Shown here: piece after piece, positions 1 through 6,254 of the stretch | Numbering within the stretch: position 1 is the first letter of the stretch | Layout of the letters: each line of letters opens with the position of its first letter | NCBI GenBank assembly: GCA_031286005.1 | Contig: JAITVC010000280.1 | Location: 1-9,258 of the forward strand | DNA length: 9,258 nt | DNA from: Bacteroidales bacterium | GTDB taxonomy: Bacteria > Bacteroidota > Bacteroidia > Bacteroidales > P3 | Reading direction: 5' to 3' | Notes under the pieces: model-generated | The model's database searches: none | What the model was told of the DNA's origin: nothing | Seen by the model: only the letters and a program-made list of their open reading frames with translations | Made by a program: the position numbers and the translations under genes

Positions 1-2
1 GT

Positions 3-56
3 TTTACGTATTCATTTTGGGGTTTACGTATTCAATTATGAATCTTGAATTATGAA
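3..56. repeat. short AT-rich direct repeats at left edge
   Basis: Two small direct repeats lie side by side. The 12-mer TTTACGTATTCA occurs at 3-14 and 23-34 (20-bp period), and AATTATGAA occurs at 34-42 and 48-56 (14-bp period). Such AATTATGAA-type low-complexity runs are familiar in Bacteroidota intergenic DNA. I see no coding potential: the minus-strand open frame across 4-198 contains the promoter-like elements and resembles no protein family I know. Confidence 0.5.
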
Positions 57-59
57 GTG

Positions 60-67
60 CAAAGATA
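60..67 (-). promoter_or_regulatory. promoter -7 element facing left
   Basis: The minus strand reads TATCTTTG followed by CAC, a perfect match to the Bacteroidota -7 consensus TAnnTTTG. No good TTG element is visible 19-20 nt upstream, so the match rests on the -7 box alone. It would serve a minus-strand gene starting left of the window. Confidence 0.5.
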
Positions 68-117
68 CGGAAAAATTTTGAATTGTTTTGAGAGGTTTTT
101 AAATCAAATATTTTTTG

Positions 118-125
118 TATCTTTG
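118..125 (+). promoter_or_regulatory. promoter -7 element upstream of the Fic gene
   Basis: TATCTTTG matches the Bacteroidota -7 consensus exactly and is preceded by a T-run (111-116), as at the other promoters here. The -33 TTG is not at the usual spacing. The box lies 105 nt before the Fic start but only 23 nt before the mini-ORF at 149, a more usual leader length in this phylum. It may be the promoter of a lost or truncated gene that now drives fic. Confidence 0.5.
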
Positions 126-148
126 TGGCGGGATATAATACATTTTTT

Positions 149-193
149 ATGGTGGTAGAAGAAATAATATTGAATGATTTACTTAATGTGTAG
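149..193 (+). other. 14-codon mini-ORF, leader peptide or gene remnant
   Basis: An ATG 23 nt after the TATCTTTG box opens a frame reading MVVEEIILNDLLNV and then TAG. It is not in frame with the Fic gene, which starts 37 nt further on. The distance from the promoter is what one expects for a real start codon in this phylum. It could be a leader peptide, the decayed 5' end of a gene displaced by the Fic/HNH segment, or chance. Confidence 0.25.
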
Positions 194-230
194 CCCAAAA
201 TTTAAATAACGATAGAACGCAAGTAAAATA

Positions 231-1346
231 ATGACAAAGATACCACAGTTATACAAAGAATGGCAGGCCTTACAGCCACTTAACCCGAAATTGGAGCGTG
301 ACATAAACCAGCAGTTTATGATTGATTTTAATTATAATTCCAATCATTTGGAAGGCAACACGCTTACTTACGGTCAAACCAAACTTTTGTTGCTATTTGG
401 CGACACTATTGGCAATGCAAGCATGCAGGATTACGAAGAAATGAAGGCACATAATGTTGGTCTTGAACTGATGAAAGTAGAGGCAAAAGACAAAAACAGA
501 ATGTTGTCGGAAAATTTTATCCGTGAACTGAATCAAACCATTTTGGTTCGGGATTTTTACAAAACGAGCCGGGACGGTGATTATCGCTATAAAATAAATG
601 TTGGTGTTTATAAAACCCGCCCTAACTCAGTCATCACACCAACCGGCGAATCGTTTGATTATGCCTCGCCCGAAGAAACGCCCTCGTTGATGAGCGATTT
701 GGTGGAGTGGTATCGTAGCGAAGAGCAGAAAGGGAAACTGAAAGTTGAAGAACTTGCCGCGATGTTCCACTATCGCTACATTCGCATTCACCCGTTTGAA
801 GACGGAAACGGCAGAATTGCCCGCCTGCTGGTCAATTATATTCTTTTGCGGAACGATTATCCCATGCTTGTTATCCGCACCGATGACCGCCAAAATTATC
901 TGAAAGCTCTGCACCAATGCGACCAAATAACAGGGGCAATTCCTTACGATGGTGCACACGCCACTCCGGAGCAGACAAAACCGCTGGTAGATTACATTTC
1001 TATGGCATTAGAAAATAAACTGACCAAACTCATACAATTTGCCAAAGGCGAAATAGAGGAGTTTGCAGAAGCAATAGACACTTCTAAACAAGATATTCTT
1101 AAAGCAGGAAAATATGAAACGGAAGAAAAAGGCACAGAAAAAGGCACAGAAAAAATAACACAGAATCAAAAAACTATTATTGACAGTTTATCAAAAAATC
1201 CTTATCTGACCTCACACGAATTATCAGTAATAGTTGGTATCAGAGCGGATAAAATACGGGTGAATTTAAGCAAATTAAAAGCAAAAGGCATAATTGAGCG
1301 CATTGGCGGCGACAAGGGTGGATTTTGGGAAATTAAAAACAGCTAA
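231..1346 (+). CDS. Fic family AMP-transferase, class II, with C-terminal winged helix
   Basis: A 371-residue cytoplasmic protein predicted to transfer AMP from ATP to hydroxyl groups of target proteins. The Fic signature HPFEDGNGR is complete at residues 187-195: H187 is the catalytic base, and the rest binds the ATP phosphates and Mg. An N-terminal SxxxEG motif at residues 37-42 (S37, E41, G42) fits the (S/T)xxxE(G/N) inhibitory helix of class II Fic enzymes, whose glutamate blocks the ATP site, so the protein should be self-inhibited. After a charged linker with a GTEK repeat (near 311-318), residues 320-371 look like a winged helix-turn-helix (SHELSVIVGI...IRVNLSKLKAKG...GGFWEI). This layout is common among stand-alone bacterial Fic proteins. 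No small antitoxin gene lies beside it, as expected for class II. The HNH gene follows after 31 nt and may be co-transcribed. The target is unknown. Confidence 0.93.
   Translation: MTKIPQLYKEWQALQPLNPKLERDINQQFMIDFNYNSNHLEGNTLTYGQTKLLLLFGDTIGNASMQDYEEMKAHNVGLELMKVEAKDKNRMLSENFIRELNQTILVRDFYKTSRDGDYRYKINVGVYKTRPNSVITPTGESFDYASPEETPSLMSDLVEWYRSEEQKGKLKVEELAAMFHYRYIRIHPFEDGNGRIARLLVNYILLRNDYPMLVIRTDDRQNYLKALHQCDQITGAIPYDGAHATPEQTKPLVDYISMALENKLTKLIQFAKGEIEEFAEAIDTSKQDILKAGKYETEEKGTEKGTEKITQNQKTIIDSLSKNPYLTSHELSVIVGIRADKIRVNLSKLKAKGIIERIGGDKGGFWEIKNS
1125..1160 (+). repeat. 12-bp in-frame tandem repeat in the Fic linker
   Basis: GAAAAAGGCACA occurs twice head to tail (1125-1136, 1137-1148) and a third, degenerate copy GAAAAAATAACA follows. 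It encodes the EKGTEKGTEK part of the linker between the Fic domain and the winged helix. The unit is a multiple of three, so gain or loss of copies would change linker length without breaking the frame. Confidence 0.7.
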
Positions 1347-1377
1347 TGCAGTAATCTAAAAATTAAAGCAAAAGACT

Positions 1378-2364
1378 ATGATACAGATCGAAATTGACCA
1401 AGATTTTTCCCGAGAAGTAGAGTGCGTTTACAAAGAAGAACGATACTCTGTTCGTGATAATGGTGCAGTATTGCGACATTGTCGTGATGGAAAACGACTT
1501 CGTAAAGATGATAATCAATGGACTTTTGGCAAACCGAATGAAAAGACTGGTTATATGGAAATCGCTACTGAGAGAGTTCATAGAATTGTTGCAACGGCTT
1601 TTCTCGGCGATCCACCAACCAAAGAACATGTTGTTGACCATATTGACACTAATAAAAAGAATAACAGACCCGAAAATTTGAGATGGGTAACAAGGTTAGA
1701 AAACGCATTACTAAATCCAATTACAGTAAGAAGAATTGAATTGGTTTGTGGAAGTGTTGAGGCATTTCTTGAAAACCCAGCACAATTTCGAGATAAATTT
1801 CAAGAACCAAATTACGAATGGATGTGTACGGTCAGCAAAGAAGAAAGTCAAAGAACCCTTGAAAGACTAACCGCTTGGGCAAAAAGTGGCAAACAATCGC
1901 AAGGTGGAAGTTTAGGAAAATGGATTATTGAATGTCCTATGACGGCTGAAAAAATGGTTAAAATTTCAGATGTAACAATATCTTTAACACCATTCGCTGT
2001 ACAGCGAGATTGGCAAACACCAACTGAATTTCCTTGTACACCACAAAAAATTGGAGAAAATCCTCTTGCAGCGTACTCTGATAACATAAAAGAGGGACAG
2101 GTTTTTTGTTGCAACCAATATGACACTTCGATAGTGTTCAGAAGTGCATTTTCCAAAGACGGCCAATCTATTTATGTGATGACAGAATTTTCAAGAGGAG
2201 AGGAGGCGGTTAAGCCTTATGCACTTGCAAAAATCACCTATGAAAATGGATTGTTTGTACATACAGGTCGTACTTTCTTTTCAAAAGAAGGTGCAGAAAA
2301 ACAATTCACTCTTGTACAAGGTCTTGAATGGACTGGTGGAGACTCAATAGATGATTATTGTTGA
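1378..2364 (+). CDS. HNH endonuclease-like protein (NUMOD4/HNH_3 type) with unknown C-terminal domain
   Basis: A 328-residue protein. Residues 23-34 (YSVRDNGAVLRH) resemble the NUMOD4 motif that precedes the nuclease in homing-type HNH enzymes. Residues 66-105 carry the HNH_3 pattern: VHRIVATAFLG, then VVDHIDTNKKNN and NLRWVT, with D87-H88, N96 and N100 in the places expected for the metal-binding core. The remaining 220 residues are unusual for a small homing nuclease. They include a WM...TVSKEES...LERLTAWAK stretch (about 148-169) and a beta-rich end, and I do not recognise a named domain there. There is no signal peptide or membrane segment. It sits 31 nt after fic on the same strand with no promoter visible between, so joint transcription is likely. 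A nicking or cutting role is inferred from the motif; the DNA target and any link to Fic are unknown. Confidence 0.75.
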   Translation: MIQIEIDQDFSREVECVYKEERYSVRDNGAVLRHCRDGKRLRKDDNQWTFGKPNEKTGYMEIATERVHRIVATAFLGDPPTKEHVVDHIDTNKKNNRPENLRWVTRLENALLNPITVRRIELVCGSVEAFLENPAQFRDKFQEPNYEWMCTVSKEESQRTLERLTAWAKSGKQSQGGSLGKWIIECPMTAEKMVKISDVTISLTPFAVQRDWQTPTEFPCTPQKIGENPLAAYSDNIKEGQVFCCNQYDTSIVFRSAFSKDGQSIYVMTEFSRGEEAVKPYALAKITYENGLFVHTGRTFFSKEGAEKQFTLVQGLEWTGGDSIDDYC

Positions 2365-2562
2365 AATAACACCTAATTGCAATATACATCGAATGCAACT
2401 ATGCTTTTTGCCATTTAGTTTTAAGATAATATTTCGCATTTTCACCAAGTCAAAAAGGAAGAAAACCGTCCATCAAAATCCAAAACGAACCGGAAAGTTA
2501 TCAACAATTAGATAAAAATCCGAAAAAACGGTTTTGTATGTAGCTTGTGTGCAGGAAAAGAA
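2365..2562. other. non-coding gap between HNH gene and tRNA-Pro terminator
   Basis: About 200 bases with no open frame that resembles a gene. The only structure seen is a weak hairpin at 2516-2535 (CCG, six A, CGG, then TTTT, with a T-T mismatch below), which could end transcription of the Fic/HNH unit but has only three G-C pairs. Confidence 0.35.
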
Positions 2563-2596
2563 ACAAGCCTTTCAGAAAATTCACTGAAAGGCTTGT
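2563..2596 (-). terminator. intrinsic terminator of tRNA-Pro
   Basis: A perfect 13-bp stem, ACAAGCCTTTCAG (2563-2575) and CTGAAAGGCTTGT (2584-2596), closes an 8-nt loop. On the minus strand it is followed by TTCTTTTCC, a T-rich tail. It begins 9 nt after the mature tRNA 3' end, as expected for a single tRNA transcript. Confidence 0.85.
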
Positions 2597-2605
2597 CTCT
2601 CTAAG

Positions 2606-2680
2606 TCGGGATACCAGGATTCGAACCTGGGCCCCCCTGCTCCCAAAGCAGGTGCGCTAGCCGGACTGCGCTACATCCCG
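2606..2680 (-). tRNA. tRNA-Pro (anticodon UGG)
   Basis: The reverse complement folds as a full cloverleaf. The acceptor stem is CGGGATG paired with TATCCCG (last pair G-U), with discriminator A73 at position 2606. The D arm is GCGC...GCGC, the anticodon stem CCTGC/GCAGG with loop TTTGGGA gives TGG, and the T arm contains GGTTCGAATCC. The C1-G72 first pair and A73 are typical of bacterial proline tRNAs. CCA is not encoded (ACT follows). UGG reads all or most CCN codons. The gene has its own promoter on the minus strand and its own terminator, and diverges from rpmG. Confidence 0.97.
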
Positions 2681-2717
2681 ATGCGTCAAATTTAACGTGT
2701 GTTGAAATTTGAGTTTG

Positions 2718-2748
2718 CAAAAGTACGAAAAATATTTGACATCACAAA
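2718..2748 (-). promoter_or_regulatory. promoter of tRNA-Pro
   Basis: On the minus strand TTTG (2748-2745), a 19-nt spacer and TACTTTTG (2725-2718) match the Bacteroidota -33/-7 promoter. Transcription would start near 2711, giving a leader of about 30 nt before the tRNA 5' end at 2680. Confidence 0.8.
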
Positions 2749-2826
2749 ATATTTTGTAAAATAATGTTGTGTTTTGATGGTTGAAACTGCCTTGAAACTA
2801 TTCTGCGGAAAAAATTGTGCTAAAAA

Positions 2827-2858
2827 TTTGGTCATGTCAAATATTTTTTGTAACTTTG
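2827..2858 (+). promoter_or_regulatory. promoter of the rpmG operon
   Basis: TTTG (2827-2830), a 20-nt spacer and TAACTTTG (2851-2858) match the phylum's promoter. The -7 box lies 28 nt before the rpmG start codon, so rpmG is the first gene of this transcript. Confidence 0.85.
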
Positions 2859-2886
2859 CACTCCAATTTTCAAAACGATAGTAGTT

Positions 2887-3075
2887 ATGGCTAAGAAAGT
2901 TAAAGAAGCGCGAATTCAAGTAATTCTCGAATGTACAGAGCACAAAACCAGTGGTATGCCCGGTACATCTCGCTACATTACAACGAAAAACAAGAAAAAC
3001 ACTCCCGATCGCTTGGAGTTAAAGAAATATAATCCGATCTTGAAAAAGATGACGGTTCACAAAGAAATTAAATAA
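2887..3075 (+). CDS. rpmG: 50S ribosomal protein L33 (bL33), zinc-free form
   Basis: A 62-residue basic protein of the large ribosomal subunit, bound near the E site. The family core is clear: [11 protein letters not shown], then [22 protein letters not shown] and a lysine-rich end. The eight-residue insertion SGMPGTSR before RYITTKN is, as I recall it, usual in Bacteroidota L33. Of the four cysteines that bind zinc in C-plus L33 proteins only C16 is present (CTEH and NPIL replace the CxxC pairs), so this is a C-minus, zinc-independent version. It leads the operon; the DUF4295 gene follows after 9 nt. The rpmB (L28) gene that often precedes it in this phylum is absent. Confidence 0.96.
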   Translation: MAKKVKEARIQVILECTEHKTSGMPGTSRYITTKNKKNTPDRLELKKYNPILKKMTVHKEIK

Positions 3076-3084
3076 TAGTTTGAT

Positions 3085-3240
3085 ATGGCAAAGAAAGTAG
3101 TTGCAACCTTGAAAACCGGCGCCGGCAAGAATTTTGCTAAAGTGGTGCGTGTGGTAAAATCACCGAAAACAGGTGCTTATACCTTCAAAGAAGAAATCAT
3201 CGCCAATGATGATGTGAAAGCCTATTTTGCAAAAAAATAG
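3085..3240 (+). CDS. DUF4295 small basic protein
   Basis: A 51-residue lysine-rich protein starting MAKKVVATLKTGAGKNFAK and ending AYFAKK. It belongs to the DUF4295 family, found almost only in Bacteroidota and nearly always between rpmG and ftsY. No enzymatic motif, signal peptide or membrane segment is visible. Size, charge (Lys plus Arg about one quarter) and fixed position after L33 suggest a ribosome-associated protein, but that is inference. It starts 9 nt after the rpmG stop codon and is followed by a strong terminator, so rpmG and this gene form a short, highly expressed transcript. Confidence 0.9.
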   Translation: MAKKVVATLKTGAGKNFAKVVRVVKSPKTGAYTFKEEIIANDDVKAYFAKK

Positions 3241-3266
3241 TCTGTTCTTCATAAACTAAAACACTC

Positions 3267-3293
3267 AAAAGCCTCAATTCTGGGGCTTTTTTT
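3267..3293 (+). terminator. intrinsic terminator between DUF4295 gene and ftsY
   Basis: The stem AAAAGCCTC (3267-3275) and GGGGCTTTT (3282-3290), with a 6-nt loop and one G-U pair, runs into seven T residues. It lies 26 nt after the DUF4295 stop and only 12 nt before the ftsY start. As no TAnnTTTG box occurs between 3241 and 3305, ftsY appears to depend on read-through. Confidence 0.85.
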
Positions 3294-3305
3294 ATACATT
3301 GCATT

Positions 3306-4256
3306 ATGGCACTTTTTAACTTCCGCTCTAAAGAAAAAAAAGACGAACTCCAACACGGATTGGACAAAACTAAGGCTTCTGTTTTTTCTAAACTGACCAA
3401 AGCTATTGTGGGGAAATCGCACGTGGATGATGACGTATTGGACAATTTGGAAGAAGTTTTGATTACGTCGGACGTTGGCGTGGCTACAACCTTGAAAATT
3501 ATTAAACGTATTCAGAATCGTGTGGCCAAAGACAAATATGTTGGGGTGAATGAACTTAATCAAATTCTGCGTTCGGAAATTGCCGGTTTGTTGAGCGAAT
3601 CGGAAACGGGCGTGCAAACCGATTTTTCTTTGTCTAAAAGTGCGAGACCATACGTTATTATGGTGGTTGGGGTAAATGGTGTGGGGAAAACCACGACTAT
3701 CGGCAAGTTGGCTTATCAATTTAAACAGGCGGGACTGAGTGTGATGTTGGGCGCTGCAGACACGTTTCGTGCAGCTGCGATTGACCAATTGAAAGTTTGG
3801 TCGGAACGTGTGGATGTGCCGATTGTGGCGCAAGAAATGGGTAGTGATCCGGCTTCGGTGGCATTTGATACGCTGAAATCTGCTGTGGCTAAGCAATCCG
3901 ATGTTGTAATTATCGATACGGCAGGCCGTTTGCATAATAAAATTAATTTGATGAATGAATTGTCGAAAATCAAAAACGTGATGCAGAAAGTGGTGCCGGA
4001 TGCGCCACATGAAGTTTTGCTGGTACTTGATGCTTCGACGGGACAAAATGCCGTGGAGCAAGCTACGCAGTTTTCCGCAGCGACGGAAATCAATGCGCTG
4101 GCTTTGACTAAACTTGATGGGACGGCGAAAGGCGGCGTTGCTATCGGTATTTCCGACACGTTGAAAATTCCCATCAAATATATTGGGCTTGGTGAAAAAA
4201 TGACCGACCTGCAAGTTTTTGATAAAACAGAATTTGTGAATACTTTGTTTGAATAA
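3306..4256 (+). CDS. ftsY: signal recognition particle receptor FtsY
   Basis: A 316-residue SRP-type GTPase that docks with the Ffh-ribosome complex and hands nascent membrane proteins to SecYEG. Residues 15-100 form the helical N domain. The G domain shows all motifs: G1 GVNGVGKTT (122-130), DTFRAAA (152-158), DTAGR (204-208), TKLDGTAKGG (268-277) and the closing GLGE (294-297). The acidic A domain of E. coli FtsY is missing; only a short N-terminal helix with FNFRSKEKK could touch the membrane, as is usual in shorter bacterial FtsY proteins. ATG 3306 is chosen because the frame upstream runs into the terminator. rimO follows 3 nt after the stop codon, so the two are translated from one mRNA. 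Confidence 0.98.
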   Translation: MALFNFRSKEKKDELQHGLDKTKASVFSKLTKAIVGKSHVDDDVLDNLEEVLITSDVGVATTLKIIKRIQNRVAKDKYVGVNELNQILRSEIAGLLSESETGVQTDFSLSKSARPYVIMVVGVNGVGKTTTIGKLAYQFKQAGLSVMLGAADTFRAAAIDQLKVWSERVDVPIVAQEMGSDPASVAFDTLKSAVAKQSDVVIIDTAGRLHNKINLMNELSKIKNVMQKVVPDAPHEVLLVLDASTGQNAVEQATQFSAATEINALALTKLDGTAKGGVAIGISDTLKIPIKYIGLGEKMTDLQVFDKTEFVNTLFE

Positions 4257-4259
4257 ATT

Positions 4260-5549
4260 ATGGCAACAATCAGACTTATATCCCTTGGGTGTTCTAAAAA
4301 CACCGTAGATTCGGAAGTTATTACCGGAAATCTTAAAGCAGCTGGACATGACATTTTAGATGAACATTCCGCACGGAATCCGCAAGTCGTGATCATCAAT
4401 ACCTGCGGTTTTATTGGCGATGCGAAAGAGGAATCTATTAATCACATCTTGCAATCGGAGCATTTGAGAAACAAGCACCGCATTGAAAAGTTAGTGGTGA
4501 TGGGCTGTTTGGTGCAGCGTCATAAAGATGAATTAGTAGCCGAGTTTCCTTCTGTTGATGCGTGGTTTGGGGTTCATGAGATGCATGATTTACTCCAATT
4601 CTTGTCGGAAAATATTGAAACTGCTAATTTGCACACCCGTTTGCTTTCGACGCCATCGCACTACGCTTATTTGAAAATTGCCGAAGGTTGCGACCGTTCG
4701 TGTTCGTTTTGTGCTATTCCGTTGATTCGTGGTGCGCATGTTTCGCGACCGATGGAAGATATTATTGAGGAGGCGAAAATCCTTGCCGAAAAAGGCGTTA
4801 AGGAGATTATTTTAATCTCTCAGGATGTTACTTATTATGGTATGGATTTGTATAAATCGAAAAAGATAGCCGAACTCACGCAAAAGATTTCCCAAGTGGA
4901 CGGTATTGAATGGGTGCGTTTGAATTATTTGTATCCACACCAGTTTCCGATGGATTTGTTGGATGTAATGGCCGAAAATCCTAAGGTTTGTCAGTATATC
5001 GATATTCCGTTGCAACATATTTCGACCCGTATTTTGCAATCGATGAAACGTGCTTCTACTAAAGAAGAAACTTATAATTTGATAGAAACCATTCGTAAAA
5101 AATTGCCCAATGCTGCCTTGCGCACAACGCTAATTGTAGGCTATCCGGGTGAAACCGAAGCTGAATTTGAAGAATTGAAAACGTTTGTAACGGATGTGAA
5201 ATTCGATCGCTTGGGTGTTTTCAAATATTCGCCGGAAGAAGGAACTGCCGCTTTTGAACTTGACGATGATGTTGCGGATGATGTGAAGCAAGCACGAATG
5301 GACGAAATCATGGAGATGCAGCAGGATATTTCATTGCAAAAGAATCAAGCTAAAGTTGGTCGAACCTTGCGTATTCTAACCGACCGTTTTGAAGGCGAAT
5401 ACGTTGTTGGGCGCACGATGCAAGATTCTCCCGAAGTGGATAATGAGGTTTTGATTTTGGATGAAAACGATGATTTGGACGTTGGCGAATTTTATAACGT
5501 AGAGGTTACGGAAGCCGATGCTTTCGATGTTATCGCAACGATTTGTTAA
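4260..5549 (+). CDS. rimO: ribosomal protein S12 methylthiotransferase RimO
   Basis: A 429-residue radical SAM enzyme that adds a methylthio group to the beta-carbon of the conserved aspartate of ribosomal protein S12. The N-terminal UPF0004 domain has the three cysteines C11, C49 and C83 for one 4Fe-4S cluster. The radical SAM motif CDRSCSFC (C144, C148, C151) holds the second. GYPGET (294-299) is part of the SAM-binding core, and residues from about 362 form the C-terminal TRAM domain that binds S12. The start LISLGCSKNTVDSE and the overall length favour RimO over MiaB, which modifies tRNA. It is coupled to ftsY upstream, and the outer-membrane gene starts 13 nt after its stop codon with no terminator between. 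Confidence 0.96.
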   Translation: MATIRLISLGCSKNTVDSEVITGNLKAAGHDILDEHSARNPQVVIINTCGFIGDAKEESINHILQSEHLRNKHRIEKLVVMGCLVQRHKDELVAEFPSVDAWFGVHEMHDLLQFLSENIETANLHTRLLSTPSHYAYLKIAEGCDRSCSFCAIPLIRGAHVSRPMEDIIEEAKILAEKGVKEIILISQDVTYYGMDLYKSKKIAELTQKISQVDGIEWVRLNYLYPHQFPMDLLDVMAENPKVCQYIDIPLQHISTRILQSMKRASTKEETYNLIETIRKKLPNAALRTTLIVGYPGETEAEFEELKTFVTDVKFDRLGVFKYSPEEGTAAFELDDDVADDVKQARMDEIMEMQQDISLQKNQAKVGRTLRILTDRFEGEYVVGRTMQDSPEVDNEVLILDENDDLDVGEFYNVEVTEADAFDVIATIC

Positions 5550-5562
5550 AACTTGTTTCACT

Positions 5563-6147
5563 ATGAAAAAATTATTCTTTTTCACAACAGTTCTGTTTTT
5601 TTCGCTTGTTTTGAATGCTCAAACGCAAAGCGGAAATGTGAATGAACTGTCCAAACAGCAGTCTAAGCAGAGCATACAGGATAATTCCGATCATACATTC
5701 AAGAAAGAAAATTTGCGCTTTGGCGGAAGTTTTGGCGCATCGTTTGGCGCTATCACGTCGATTGATGTTTCGCCATCTGTAGGCTATCAATTTTATCCTC
5801 GCTTTCAAGCGGGATTAGGTTTAACTTACAATTATTATGCAACGGATAGTTATGCCGGGCGCTTTTCTATGAATATTTACGGTGTTAGTCCATACGCTGA
5901 ATTTATGATTATAAAGCGCTTTTTATTGTTGCGAGCCGAATACGGATTGATGAATTACAACACCAATTTCTCAACAATAGACGTTAAGCGCGAGTGGGTG
6001 CCTTATCCGCTGGTTGGCGCCGGTATCTTTTTGCCAATGGGACAAACCGGCGGTATATCTGCTTTAATAATGTGGAATTTAAACGAAACCGACAAAACGC
6101 TTTACACCAATCCCATACTTCGTATTGGTTTTTCGTTTGGTTTGTAA
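5563..6147 (+). CDS. outer-membrane beta-barrel protein
   Basis: A 194-residue secreted protein of unknown function. ATG 5563 is preferred over the in-frame ATG at 5518 because it begins a clean Sec signal peptide (MKKLFFFTTVLFFSLVLNA, cleavage probably before QTQ) and lies outside rimO. A Gln/Ser/Lys-rich linker follows to about residue 48. Then come alternating hydrophobic and aromatic strands (FGGSFGASFG, GYQFYPRFQAGLGLTYNYY, RAEYGLMNYN, LRIGFSFGL), the pattern of a small eight-strand-type barrel; the end GFSFGL resembles a beta-signal, though the last residue is L rather than F. There is no lipobox. It follows rimO closely, so it may share that transcript. A structural or adhesion role is possible but nothing in the sequence decides it. 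Confidence 0.75.
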   Translation: MKKLFFFTTVLFFSLVLNAQTQSGNVNELSKQQSKQSIQDNSDHTFKKENLRFGGSFGASFGAITSIDVSPSVGYQFYPRFQAGLGLTYNYYATDSYAGRFSMNIYGVSPYAEFMIIKRFLLLRAEYGLMNYNTNFSTIDVKREWVPYPLVGAGIFLPMGQTGGISALIMWNLNETDKTLYTNPILRIGFSFGL

Positions 6148-6200
6148 AAAAAGATATTACCATTTATTAACAATGTGAATGAAAATTCCAAATAAATGAG

Positions 6201-6208
6201 TACTTTTG
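6201..6208 (+). promoter_or_regulatory. promoter -7 element of the PUR-domain gene
   Basis: TACTTTTG matches TAnnTTTG and lies 46 nt before the start codon at 6255. The expected TTG 19-20 nt upstream is not clear, so the assignment is moderate. The leader is AT-rich, with several A-runs just before the ATG. Confidence 0.55.
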
Positions 6209-6254
6209 TTGTATTAATATTTAATTCAAATAGAAATACCAAAACGAAAAACGC

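Larger units (their letters stand above)
2716..2860. repeat. 27-bp inverted repeat carrying divergent promoters
   Basis: The arm at 2716-2742, reverse-complemented, matches the arm at 2834-2860 in 24 of 27 positions, starting ATGTCAAATATTTTT and ending TTTGCA. Each arm contains a -7 box, one firing left to tRNA-Pro and one firing right to rpmG. A further perfect 14-bp palindrome, ACAAAATATTTTGT, lies at 2744-2757 over the tRNA -33 box. Confidence 0.8.

Noticed and set aside
129..135. CGGGATA at 129-135 as a possible attachment-site copy of the tRNA-Pro end (2607-2613)
   Set aside because: Only 7 bases match and the flanks differ; a real duplicated tRNA 3' end would normally be longer. No integrase gene is present in the window.
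4..198. Minus-strand 64-codon open frame at the left edge
   Set aside because: It covers promoter-like boxes and low-complexity repeats, its product resembles no family, and its composition reflects AT-rich non-coding DNA.
231..1346. Fic gene as the toxin of a classic Fic toxin-antitoxin pair
   Set aside because: The inhibitory SxxxEG motif is inside the same protein (class II), and no small antitoxin frame with that motif precedes it.
2462..2535. AAAACCG (2462-2468) and CGGTTTT (2529-2535) as arms of a large hairpin
   Set aside because: Seven bases per arm separated by 60 nt is weak in AT-rich DNA, and the right arm is better used in a small local hairpin.
2692..2943. Minus-strand open frame between tRNA-Pro and rpmG
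   Set aside because: It spans both promoters and the start of rpmG and encodes a Phe/Asn-rich sequence with no family pattern.
3249..4349. Long minus-strand open frame opposite ftsY
   Set aside because: It lies antisense to a clearly conserved gene; its product is His/Phe/Asn-rich with no family motif, as expected for a shadow frame.
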